From a virus, in the IMG/VR virus record IMGVR_UViG_3300021368_002450, positions 1 through 40,510 of that record: DNA of 40,510 nucleotides; one strand, 5' to 3'. The notes under the pieces are model-generated. The model did no database searches, had not been told where the DNA came from, and saw only the letters and a program-made list of their open reading frames with translations. A program made the position numbers and the translations under genes. Positions within the stretch are counted from its first letter, which is position 1. Each line of letters begins with the position of its first letter. This document shows, one piece after another, positions 1 to 8,880 of this stretch.

Positions 1-807
1 TATACAGTCGATTTCACTGGTATTGCCGCAACACCTTATGTAGGCAACTATACTGGTATAACGACTAACCCATACACCGGTAATTATACTGGCGTAACGA
101 CTAATCCATACACTGGGACTTATACGGGCGTCACTACTAATCCCTATACTGGAAACTATACCGGCGTTACAACTAATCCATATGTTGGAAACTTCACTGG
201 TATTTCCACCACAACATATGCTGGAGATTATACCGGCGTTACGACTAATCCATATACGGGTGATTTCACTGGTATTAGTGCGACACCTTATACGGGTGAT
301 TTCACCGGTATTAATGCAATACCTTATACCGGAAACTTCACTGGAATTAGTACCACACCTTATACCGGTGATTTTACTGGCATTCAGTCTATACCATACA
401 TCGGAACTTATACTGGTATTACAACCAATCCCTATACTGGAAACTATACCGGTATCACTACCAACCCGTATGTAGGTAACTACACCGGCGTAACAACTAA
501 TCCATATACCGGTCAATACACTGGTATCACCACTAATCCATATGTAGGTAATTATACTGGCGTAACGACTCAACCATATACTGGCAATTTCACTGGTATT
601 AGTGGGTTTGATTATACCGGTAATTATACTGGTGTAACAACTAACCCATACACCGGTAACTTCACCGGCATTAGTACGGCACCATATACAGGCAACTATA
701 CTGGTATAACGACTAACCCATACACCGGTAACTTCACCGGCATTAGTACGGCACCATATACCGGAAACTTTACCGGCATTGACGCAACACCTTATACTGG
801 TTCATTT
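1..807 (+). repeat. 36-bp coding repeat array A
   Basis: About 22 in-frame 36-bp units encode 12-residue repeats. Units of the YTGNYTGVTTNP class and the YTGNFTGISTAP class are interleaved. Position 4 is mostly Asn, with some Asp, Gln and Thr. The array is cut by the window edge, so its true length is unknown. Confidence 0.95.
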
Positions 808-3800
808 GAAAGGTTAGACACGGTTGAGTATACTGGAGATTATGCAACTTCTCGTGATAATTTGTACGCTGCAACTTTTGAGGGTAAGAATACAGTAACC
901 TTTACTCCATTAGGTGAAGCGTCTGTGTATCGTCAACACGGTCTTTCTAGTTGGATTGCAATGACTGGTGATAGCCCAATTCAATATTCTGCACCTTATC
1001 AGAGCACCAACATTTTTAAGGTCGATGCAACTACGAAAAATGTGAGTACTCAACTCACAACATCGGCTACTGATCCAGAACGCGGCACTTTCACAACGGG
1101 TGGTGCAGGAACAGAATATTATGCAGACAAACCGATTCACCTTCATGTGAATGCGGGTGATATGACTTTGGTTCCTTGGTCAATGCGTGGCCAACTCTTT
1201 GCACATTATATCACTCGAAATGCTCCATCGGTTATTCGATTCTATGCTCGTGAATCAGGTACCGTAACTGTTTATCGAGGTGGTGCAGGTATTGGTGGAA
1301 CACCTCTCACAACCGTATCATTGACCGCTGGTCAAATCGCTACTTATTCACATGGGACTTTGTCAACATGGTACTGGTATGAATCCGATGTTGATATGGT
1401 TGCGACAGCAGAAGGTGCTAATGGTTCTGACGCGGTTAAGATGGCGCCGATGGAAGATCGAATGTATCGCCATCGTGTTGGTAATAATATTAATGAAGAT
1501 GGTAATACGACCAATGTGGTGTCTACTGCATCTACTCTTCGTTCGACCGATGGTAAACGAGTCATGTCGGTTGCTATTGGTGATGGTGCGGGTGGTGACA
1601 GTGAAGTGCCTCTAGGTAATAGTCGATTATCAAACACATATTCGTGGGGTAACACTCTTAGTGACTTCACTCTTGTTGCGCCTAATGGGCCAACAAATGT
1701 GACCTTATGGAGTTGGAACGGAACTGCATGGAAAGAACGCGCGATCTACAGAATGAATGGAACACAAAACTCTCCTGCTACTGTTTTCCGTTCGGGTAAT
1801 GTTGGATTCTTTACTGAAGCACCGATTGCAGATGATTCGGGTTCATCCGCAAACTTCAATACTAATACCCATTGGAAGTGGGAAGGTGATGTACCATTCT
1901 ATCTAAGAATTAATGACACCGGCGATGATGAAGAAAGTATGCTGGGTTGGATGAACAACACTTATGGAAGTGAACAAACCCAATACTTTTCTGGTGTTTC
2001 GACCTATACTGGCAACTTTACTGGCATTAGTACCACACCATACACAGGTGACTTCACTGGTATAACGACTAACCCATACACTGGTAATTTCACCGGCATT
2101 AGTACGGCACCATACACCGGTAATTTCACCGGCATTAGTACGGCACCATATACCGGAAACTTCACTGGCATTAGTACGGCACCTTATACCGGAAACTTCA
2201 CTGGCATTAGTACCACACCTTATACTAGATCGTTTTTGACGAATACATACATAGGCGACCCAGCATTTAATCAAAACTATTCTGAAACCTTTGTAGGTGG
2301 TGGCGGCGTTTCTTCTTTCGCCGGAAATTACAATGTTTCAGGAACATTCCCTGGCCCTGAACCGATTACATTCTTCTTTGATTATACTGGAGATTATACG
2401 GGCCCAGCTGCGTCACCTTACGATGGCACATTCTTCATAAAAGAATATATCGGTTCTGCTGATTTTATAGGCAACTTTGATTCAGGGTCGACAGCTGTTT
2501 ACACCGGCCCTACAGTCACTTCAAGTTTTCAATACCAAGCAGCCGTTACTTACTGGCAGGAAATTCAAATGGACGCTGCTCTATGGCAAATTACTGTTCA
2601 ATGGCAAGGCGTGCAGGTTTACAGTAACGAGGTCTCTGGGACATTTCCGCCCAATACGGTCGTTGGTTCTGACGGCAATACTTATCGTCAAGGTACGAAT
2701 GTTATTGGTGGTAATTATTTTGTTCGACAGGAAGCAGTAAACTTTGTTGGTGGCGGTTCTGGCCCAGTCTATGATGGTAACTACGATAACACTCCATCGT
2801 TCACTGGTTCTCAATTAACTAATTATGACAACGGGGTCTATACCGGAAACTACACTGGCGTCACTACCAATCCATATACGGGCAATTACACTGGTGTAAC
2901 AACCAATCCATATGTAGGTAACTACACTGGCGTCACTACCAATCCATATACGGGCAATTACACTGGTGTAACAACCAACCCATATACAGGAGATTTTACA
3001 GGTATTTCCACCAATCCATATGTAGGAGATTTTACTGGGGTCACAAGTAGTAACTTTGTTGACGGCCCTTTTGTAGGAACACAATTAGAAAACTTTGTGA
3101 AAACATATACCGGTGTTATAACTGAACCCTACACTGGTAATTATACGGGTGTCACTACCAACCCGTATGTAGGTAACTACACCGGTATAACAACTAATCC
3201 GTACACCGGAAACTTCACTGGTATCTCAACTAATCCTTATACTGGCAACTACACTGGTGTGACAACCAATCCATACACCGGAAACTTTACAGGTGTTAGT
3301 GCAAGTACTTACGGCGGCGAATATACCGGAGTAACAACTCAACCGTACACTGGTGACTTCACTGGCATTAGTGCCACACCATACACTGGTGACTTCACTG
3401 GCATTAGTGCCACACCATACACTGGTGACTTCACTGGTATTAGTACGGCACCATATACGGGTAACTTTACTGGGATCAGTACAACACCTTATACCGGTGA
3501 TTTTACTGGATTGAGTGGTGTTCCATATACCGGTCAATACACTGGTATCACCACTAATCCATATACGGGCAATTACACTGGTGTAACAACCAACCCATAT
3601 GTAGGTAACTACACCGGTGTAACAACTAATCCATATACCGGTAACTATACTGGTATTACAACTAATCCATATGTTGGAAACTTTACAGGGATTAACAATA
3701 TTGACTACACTGGTAACTATACTGGTGTTACAACTCAACCATATACTGGCAACTTCACTGGGATTAGTGCCACACCTTATACCGGTGATTTTACTGGATT

Positions 3801-6800
3801 GAGTGGTCTCCCTTACACCGGTGATTTTACTGGCATTAGTACGGCACCATATACGGGTAACTTCACTGGTATTAGTGCGGCACCATATACCGGAAACTAC
3901 ACTGGTGTGACAACCAATCCGTACACCGGTAACTATACCGGCATCACCACTAATCCGTATGCGGGCAATTACACTGGTGTAACAACCAATCCATATGTAG
4001 GTGATTATACTGGAGTCACGACAGACCCATATACCGGAAATTATACTGGCGTAACGACCCAACCATACACAGGCAACTTCACCGGTATCAGCACCAATCC
4101 GTATACCGGTGATTTTACGGGTATACGACCAGTTGATTACACCGGAAACTTCACCGGCATTAATACAATACCGTACACCGGTAACTTCACTGGAATTAGT
4201 ACGGCACCGTACACTGGCAACTTCACTGGTATTAGTGCCACACCATACACTGGTGACTTCACTGGCATTAGTGCGACATCTTATGAAGGTGATTATGCCG
4301 CAGTTGATTTAGAAGAGTTTTCGGTCGCTTATACTCGAAACGAAGGTGGTGACCAATTCATTGTTGCAGGTGACAGTTATCTTGTCCCATCTGCTGATGC
4401 TATACCAGAAAGAAATCATGGTAGATCTTCATGGATAGTCATGGTGAGTGGCACTCAATTATATTCTGCCATCTATACCGGAACAGAGATTTTCCGTGAT
4501 CGAAATGGAACTGTAACAACCATTGTATCTGCAACTTCAGGGCCACAAAATGGTACTTTCGCTGTGACTCAAGGTGACATCATCTATTCGAATGGATTGC
4601 CGATCCATCTCATGGACGATGCGGTTCAACAAGCAATTGTACCCCTATCGTTAACGGGTCGAATATTCGGTACTGCGGTCAGTCGTGGTACCACAACTCT
4701 ATACTTTTGGTCACGAGATGCAGGTACAGTAACCTTCTATGAAGATGCAGGTACAAATGCTGGAGGCACTGGTATCAATGGAACACCTACAGACACTATC
4801 TCGCTTCCTGGCGGTTCGGTTGTTTCTTATGCTGTTGGCACACCAAACTATGTGGCGGGTGTGTCATATCACTTCTGGACATCGGATGTAGACATTGTTT
4901 CCACATCAACCAGTTCGAATGACCGTTTCATCGTACCACCCATGGCAGACGCAGGGGAGTCGCTCTACAAAAGAAGAAATGCATTCAGGCGAGCAGCGGA
5001 TGGTGGAGATGTAAGTAATACTGGCAACTATCGTCAAACAGATGTTAACGATCCTCACTTTGCAATTGAAATTGGAGATGGTGCGGGTGGTGATGCTACG
5101 CACGGTTTACCAGCTCGATATCTTTCGAATCATTACTCATGGGGTAGCACACTGAGTGACTTTGCACTTGTAATACCAAACTCTGGTTATGTGCGAATCG
5201 AAAGTTGGAATGGTTCTGCATGGGTAGAACATGAACAGTTCTTTGGTTCAGGTACCGATTCGAACCCAACTTATTTCTTCCGTGACGGTAATGCTGGATT
5301 TGGTGTTGCAGGAACAAATATCTCAGGTGGTTCAACTGTCGCAAACTTTAACGCCAACACTCTCTGGCGATGGAGAGGTTCTCAACCATTTTATCTCGTA
5401 ATCAATGACGCACCGGATGACGAAGAATCGTTGTTGGGTTGGATGGCCGATCTTGAAGATACAGTGTACATCGGCAATGAGTATGTCGGTGAATATACTC
5501 GTATTATTCAAACTCCATATACTGGTGATTTTACTGGAATTAGTGCGACACCTTACACCGGTAATTATACTGGTGTTACAACTCAACCATATACCGGAAA
5601 TTATACTGGTGTGACTGAGAACACATATGGTGGCGAATATACTGGTGTCACCCAAGTCCCTTATACCGGTCAATATACTGGTGTTACAACTCAACCATAT
5701 ACCGGAAACTTTACTGGTATTAATGCAATAACTTATGGCGGTGAATATACTGGAGTAACTTCAGATAACTATGAAGGACAATATACCGGTGTCACACAAC
5801 AAAACTATGAAGGACAATATACTGGTGTTACCACCAACCCATATGCAGGTCAATATACCGGTGTTACTCAGAACACATACGCAGGTCAATATACTGGAAT
5901 TACATCAGCACCTTACACCGGTGATTATACTCGTATCACTACAACTGTTTACGGTGGCGAATACACTGGCATCACTACCAATCCATATACCGGTAACTAC
6001 ACTGGTGTTACAGATGCACTTTATGTCGGTCAATACACCGGCGTAACGACTCAACCATATGCAGGTCAATATACTGGTGTTACACAACAAGATTACACCG
6101 GAGATTATACTGGAGTTACTGTAGCCCCTTATGCCGGTGATTATACTCGTATTACTACAACTGTTTACGGTGGTGAATACACTGGAGTCACGACAGACCC
6201 ATATACCGGAAATTATACCGGCATCACCACTAATCCATATACGGGCAATTACACTGGTGTAACAACTAACCCATATGCAGGTCAATATACTGGTGTTACA
6301 CAACAAGATTACACCGGAGATTATACCGGTGTTACTACTGATCCTTACACCGGTGATTATACTCGTATTACTACAACTGTTTACGGTGGCGAATACACTG
6401 GAGTCACAGAAACACCTTACACCGGTAACTACACTGGTGTTACAGATGAACTTTATGTCGGTCAATATACTGGTGTTACCACCAACCCATATGGTGGTGA
6501 TTACACTGGCATTACTCAACAGGATTACACCGGAGATTATACCGGTGTTACTACTGACCCATATACTGGTGATTATACTCGTATTACTACAACTGTTTAT
6601 GGTGGCGAATACACTGGCGTCACAGAAACACCTTACACCGGTAACTATACCGGCATCACCACTAATCCGTATGCGGGTCAATACACTGGAATCACAACTA
6701 ACCCTTACGGTGGTGATTATACTGGCATCACCCAGCAAGATTATACTGGACAATACACTGGCGTCACTCAAGACACGTATGCGGGTCAATACACTGGCGT

Positions 6801-8880
6801 CACAGAAACACCTTACACCGGAGACTATACTCGCATTGTTCAGGTTGATTACACCGGAGACTATACTCGCATTGTTCAGGTTGATTACACCGGAGACTAT
6901 ACTCGTGCACAAGAAGAAAACTATACAGGTGACTTCACAGGAATCAATCCAATTAATTACTCTGGTGGTTACACAGGTGTTGATGTAGAAACATATACCG
7001 GCGATTATACAGGTATCATTGAAGAATCATATACCGGTGACTATAGTCGTATCACTCAGTTCGATTATGCTGGACAATATACTGGTGTCACTCAGCAAGA
7101 TTATACCGGTCAATATACTGGCATCACCCAGCAAGATTATACTGGACAATATACCGGTGTGACAACGGATGGGTATGGAGGTAACTATACTGGTGTTACA
7201 CAACAAGATTACACCGGAGATTATACCGGTGTTACTACTGACCCATATACTGGTGATTATACAGGCATTACAACGGATGAGTATGTTGGTGAATATACGG
7301 TTGTTATTTCAGAAGATTACACAGGAAACTACGAACAAGATTATTCTGCTGACTATGTCGGACAGTATACTCGAATCGATCCCGAAAACTATGACGGGGA
7401 TTACACACGCATTATTCAAACACCATACACTGGTGACTTCACAGGTGTTCAAGAAATAACTTATTCTGGTGCTTATAGTGGTGATGACTTTGAACCTTAT
7501 ACCGGCCAGTACACGGGTGTTACACAACAAGATTACACCGGTGATTACACTCGTGCACAAGAAGAAAACTATACAGGTGATTATAGTCGTATAACCGAAT
7601 TTGATTATACAGGTGATTATACTTCCGTCGATATAGAATTATATGAAGGCGATTATACTCGTGTGACTTCAGATGGATATGAAGGTGATTATACGCGAGT
7701 TACTACTCAAGACTATACTGGCGAATATACTGGTGTCACTAGTCAGGATTATACAGGTGACTATACTCGAATCATTGATACAACATATGAGGGCGAATAC
7801 ACTCGCGTAACAGTCACGGATTATACTGGTGAATATACTGGTGTTATCGAAGAACCATATACGGGTGATTATACTGGTACGCCAGGCGAAGATTATACCG
7901 GTGAATATACTGGTATTATTCAAATAGATTACTCCGGTGATTATACGGGAGTTCTTGAAGAACCATATACGGGTGATTATACTCGAATTACGGAACTTGA
8001 TTACACCGGAGATTTCACAGGTGTTATCGAAGAACCATATACGGGCGATTATTCAGGTGCAGTTGTAGAACCTTACGCTGGCGACTATACTCGTGTTGAG
8101 AATTATTTGATTTTCACCGGCGATTATGGTAGAATAGATGAAGAACCATACACTGGAGATTACACTGGTATTATTGTCGAAACTTATTCAACTGAGTATT
8201 CGACAGCATTTACCAAGAATTATGAAGACATATATACCGGCGATTATGAAGGTGAATATTCAGCTGACTTCACTTCTGTATATGGTGAATCATATACTGG
8301 TGATTATACAAGATTATTTACTAAGAATTATGAAGGTGATTTCGAAGCAACCTATACCGGCGATTATAGTGGCGAATACAGTGGCAATTATACCGGTGAA
8401 TATGTTTCTGACTATACTTCAAACTTTACCTTAGATTTCACTGGAAACTATGAGGGAAATTATTCACCAGATTTCACTATAAACTATGATGGTCAGTATG
8501 TCCCAACATTTACCGGTGACGATTTCATTCGGAGTTTTGAGTCCAACTATATTCCGGCCGGATATACCGGTGAATTCACCGGAACCTTTATTCCATACTC
8601 CGGTCAATTTGAAGCGATTGATGAAGAGATATATACAGGGGAAGGTTTTGGTTCTACATATGAAGGTAACTATACGGGTCTTTCTTTCGAACGAACTTTA
8701 GAGATTGCATATATCGAAGAAGTTTATTCAAACAGTTTTGTAAGAAACTATGACGCAACTGGGGTTGAAGAAGTCTATACTGGAACTTTCGAAGGTTTAC
8801 AAATTTATGGTGCGGGGACAACACTCCTTGATCAACCAGCAGTAATTGAAACATACACATTATACTTGAGGGTGGCATAA
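1..8880 (+). CDS. Giant 12-residue-repeat virion protein (5' end outside window)
   Basis: The frame is open from base 1, so the gene starts left of the window; at least 2,959 residues are present, ending in TAA at 8878-8880. Most of it is a 12-residue repeat of type YTGNYTGVTTNP or YTGNFTGISTAP, roughly 140 units by spacing. It is interrupted by two related ~370-residue globular domains (853-1953 and 4321-5445) and a unique Gly/aromatic-rich stretch (about 2242-2835). The last ~230 residues degenerate into 4-residue repeats and a non-repetitive end. Repeat units almost lack Cys, Met, Lys, His and Trp. I see no catalytic motif. The position next to late structural genes and the extended repeat design suggest a very long tail fibre or surface filament; that is inference. 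A TTG at 862 could be mistaken for the start, but upstream codons continue the same repeat. I know no named family for the repeat. Confidence 0.9.
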   Translation, partial: YTVDFTGIAATPYVGNYTGITTNPYTGNYTGVTTNPYTGTYTGVTTNPYTGNYTGVTTNPYVGNFTGISTTTYAGDYTGVTTNPYTGDFTGISATPYTGDFTGINAIPYTGNFTGISTTPYTGDFTGIQSIPYIGTYTGITTNPYTGNYTGITTNPYVGNYTGVTTNPYTGQYTGITTNPYVGNYTGVTTQPYTGNFTGISGFDYTGNYTGVTTNPYTGNFTGISTAPYTGNYTGITTNPYTGNFTGISTAPYTGNFTGIDATPYTGSFERLDTVEYTGDYATSRDNLYAATFEGKNTVTFTPLGEASVYRQHGLSSWIAMTGDSPIQYSAPYQSTNIFKVDATTKNVSTQLTTSATDPERGTFTTGGAGTEYYADKPIHLHVNAGDMTLVPWSMRGQLFAHYITRNAPSVIRFYARESGTVTVYRGGAGIGGTPLTTVSLTAGQIATYSHGTLSTWYWYESDVDMVATAEGANGSDAVKMAPMEDRMYRHRVGNNINEDGNTTNVVSTASTLRSTDGKRVMSVAIGDGAGGDSEVPLGNSRLSNTYSWGNTLSDFTLVAPNGPTNVTLWSWNGTAWKERAIYRMNGTQNSPATVFRSGNVGFFTEAPIADDSGSSANFNTNTHWKWEGDVPFYLRINDTGDDEESMLGWMNNTYGSEQTQYFSGVSTYTGNFTGISTTPYTGDFTGITTNPYTGNFTGISTAPYTGNFTGISTAPYTGNFTGISTAPYTGNFTGISTTPYTRSFLTNTYIGDPAFNQNYSETFVGGGGVSSFAGNYNVSGTFPGPEPITFFFDYTGDYTGPAASPYDGTFFIKEYIGSADFIGNFDSGSTAVYTGPTVTSSFQYQAAVTYWQEIQMDAALWQITVQWQGVQVYSNEVSGTFPPNTVVGSDGNTYRQGTNVIGGNYFVRQEAVNFVGGGSGPVYDGNYDNTPSFTGSQLTNYDNGVYTGNYTGVTTNPYTGNYTGVTTNPYVGNYTGVTTNPYTGNYTGVTTNPYTGDFTGISTNPYVGDFTGVTSSNFVDGPFVGTQLENFVKTYTGVITEPYTGNYTGVTTNPYVGNYTGITTNPYTGNFTGISTNPYTGNYTGVTTNPYTGNFTGVSASTYGGEYTGVTTQPYTGDFTGISATPYTGDFTGISATPYTGDFTGISTAPYTGNFTGISTTPYTGDFTGLSGVPYTGQYTGITTNPYTGNYTGVTTNPYVGNYTGVTTNPYTGNYTGITTNPYVGNFTGINNIDYTGNYTGVTTQPYTGNFTGISATPYTGDFTGLSGLPYTGDFTGISTAPYTGNFTGISAAPYTGNYTGVTTNPYTGNYTGITTNPYAGNYTGVTTNPYVGDYTGVTTDPYTGNYTGVTTQPYTGNFTGISTNPYTGDFTGIRPVDYTGNFTGINTIPYTGNFTGISTAPYTGNFTGISATPYTGDFTGISATSYEGDYAAVDLEEFSVAYTRNEGGDQFIVAGDSYLVPSADAIPERNHGRSSWIVMVSGTQLYSAIYTGTEIFRDRNGTVTTIVSATSGPQNGTFAVTQGDIIYSNGLPIHLMDDAVQQAIVPLSLTGRIFGTAVSRGTTTLYFWSRDAGTVTFYEDAGTNAGGTGINGTPTDTISLPGGSVVSYAVGTPNYVAGVSYHFWTSDVDIVSTSTSSNDRFIVPPMADAGESLYKRRNAFRRAADGGDVSNTGNYRQTDVNDPHFAIEIGDGAGGDATHGLPARYLSNHYSWGSTLSDFALVIPNSGYVRIESWNGSAWVEHEQFFGSGTDSNPTYFFRDGNAGFGVAGTNISGGSTVANFNANTLWRWRGSQPFYLVINDAPDDEESLLGWMADLEDTVYIGNEYVGEYTRIIQTPYTGDFTGISATPYTGNYTGVTTQPYTGNYTGVTENTYGGEYTGVTQVPYTGQYTGVTTQPYTGNFTGINAITYGGEYTGVTSDNYEGQYTGVTQQNYEGQYTGVTTNPYAGQYTGVTQNTYAGQYTGITSAPYTGDYTRITTTVYGGEYTGITTNPYTGNYTGVTDALYVGQYTGVTTQPYAGQYTGVTQQDYTGDYTGVTVAPYAGDYTRITTTVYGGEYTGVTTDPYTGNYTGITTNPYTGNYTGVTTNPYAGQYTGVTQQDYTGDYTGVTTDPYTGDYTRITTTVYGGEYTGVTETPYTGNYTGVTDELYVGQYTGVTTNPYGGDYTGITQQDYTGDYTGVTTDPYTGDYTRITTTVYGGEYTGVTETPYTGNYTGITTNPYAGQYTGITTNPYGGDYTGITQQDYTGQYTGVTQDTYAGQYTGVTETPYTGDYTRIVQVDYTGDYTRIVQVDYTGDYTRAQEENYTGDFTGINPINYSGGYTGVDVETYTGDYTGIIEESYTGDYSRITQFDYAGQYTGVTQQDYTGQYTGITQQDYTGQYTGVTTDGYGGNYTGVTQQDYTGDYTGVTTDPYTGDYTGITTDEYVGEYTVVISEDYTGNYEQDYSADYVGQYTRIDPENYDGDYTRIIQTPYTGDFTGVQEITYSGAYSGDDFEPYTGQYTGVTQQDYTGDYTRAQEENYTGDYSRITEFDYTGDYTSVDIELYEGDYTRVTSDGYEGDYTRVTTQDYTGEYTGVTSQDYTGDYTRIIDTTYEGEYTRVTVTDYTGEYTGVIEEPYTGDYTGTPGEDYTGEYTGIIQIDYSGDYTGVLEEPYTGDYTRITELDYTGDFTGVIEEPYTGDYSGAVVEPYAGDYTRVENYLIFTGDYGRIDEEPYTGDYTGIIVETYSTEYSTAFTKNYEDIYTGDYEGEYSADFTSVYGESYTGDYTRLFTKNYEGDFEATYTGDYSGEYSGNYTGEYVSDYTSNFTLDFTGNYEGNYSPDFTINYDGQYVPTFTGDDFIRSFESNYIPAGYTGEFTGTFIPYSGQFEAIDEEIYTGEGFGSTYEGNYTGLSFERTLEIAYIEEVYSNSFVRNYDATGVEEVYTGTFEGLQIYGAGTTLLDQPAVIETYTLYLRVA
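853..1953 (+). other. Globular domain copy 1 in the giant protein
   Basis: A non-repetitive domain of about 367 residues. It shares a series of landmarks in the same order with the domain at 4321-5445: HGLSSWI / HGRSSWI near the start, KPIHL / LPIHL, SDVDMV / SDVDIV, IGDGAGGD in both, LSNTYSWGNTLSDF / LSNHYSWGSTLSDF, SWNGTAW / SWNGSAW, and DDEESMLGWM / DDEESLLGWM at the end. It looks beta-rich, with many aromatic and Gly residues. I do not recognise a named fold. Repeat units flank it directly. Confidence 0.85.
1999..2226 (+). repeat. 36-bp coding repeat array B
   Basis: About six units, nearly all of the FTGIST class. Neighbouring units around 2090-2160 are almost identical at DNA level, which suggests recent duplication. 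The array follows globular domain copy 1 and ends where the unique region at about 2242 begins. Confidence 0.9.
2839..3030 (+). repeat. 36-bp coding repeat array C
   Basis: About five units, mainly YTGNYTGVTTNP with alternating YTG and YVG starts. A 72-bp pattern of two units (YTG then YVG) recurs almost exactly. It is bounded by the unique region on the left and by a short spacer (about 3031-3105) on the right. Confidence 0.9.
3109..4281 (+). repeat. 36-bp coding repeat array D
   Basis: About 32 units mixing the VTTNP and ISTAP/ISATP classes. It includes an exact tandem 36-bp duplication at 3346-3381 and 3382-3417. It runs directly into globular domain copy 2. Confidence 0.95.
4321..5445 (+). 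other. Globular domain copy 2 in the giant protein
   Basis: About 375 residues, paralogous to the domain at 853-1953 (shared landmarks are listed there). The two copies have clearly diverged in residues but keep domain order and length. They lie about 3.5 kb apart with repeat arrays between them, which points to an old internal duplication of a globular plus repeat segment. Confidence 0.85.
5869..6732 (+). repeat. 216-bp higher-order repeat (four copies)
   Basis: Six 12-residue units form a 72-residue super-unit repeated in register at 5869-6084, 6085-6300, 6301-6516 and 6517-6732. Each copy carries YTRITTTVYGGEYTG at the same internal position. The last two copies are the most alike. A further unit beginning with QQDYTG starts at 6733. 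Confidence 0.85.
6821..6892 (+). repeat. Exact 36-bp tandem duplication
   Basis: Two identical 36-bp units (6821-6856 and 6857-6892) encode YTGDYTRIVQVD-type repeats and are followed by the start of a third. Identity at DNA level, against a background of synonymous variation, indicates a recent slippage or unequal-recombination event. Confidence 0.9.
8353..8520 (+). repeat. 12-bp/4-residue repeat tract
   Basis: Fourteen uninterrupted tetrads of the form [Tyr/Phe]-x-x-[Asp/Glu/Asn/Gln/Thr], such as YTGD, YSGE, FTLD and YDGQ. The upstream 12-residue unit reads as three such tetrads (YTGN, YTGV, TTNP) in which the third has lost its aromatic residue. Confidence 0.9.

Larger units (their letters stand above)
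5500..8170 (+). repeat. 36-bp coding repeat array E, acidic/Arg variant
   Basis: The longest array, about 74 units. Position 4 is now mostly Asp, Gln or Glu instead of Asn, and many units carry Arg at position 7 (YTGDYTRI). Tails vary more (TTTV, QQD, TDP, IEEP). Toward the 3' end the units become increasingly divergent and acidic. It contains a higher-order 216-bp repeat at 5869-6732. Confidence 0.93.

Noticed and set aside
3226-4062. 278-codon open frame on the - strand, and a similar 335-codon one at 5905-6912
   Set aside because: These are shadows of the 36-bp repeat, which keeps several frames free of stops. The products are low complexity and have no ribosome binding site.
6275-6988. 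237-codon + strand frame inside the repeat array
   Set aside because: An out-of-frame reading of the same repeat, with Leu/Ile/Thr-rich low-complexity product.
1-8170. 36-bp repeats as a CRISPR array
   Set aside because: The repeat length fits but units are contiguous with no spacers, vary by synonymous codons, and form one reading frame.
862-8880. TTG at 862 as the start of the giant gene
   Set aside because: The same frame is open back to base 1 and encodes the same 12-residue repeat, so the gene begins outside the window.
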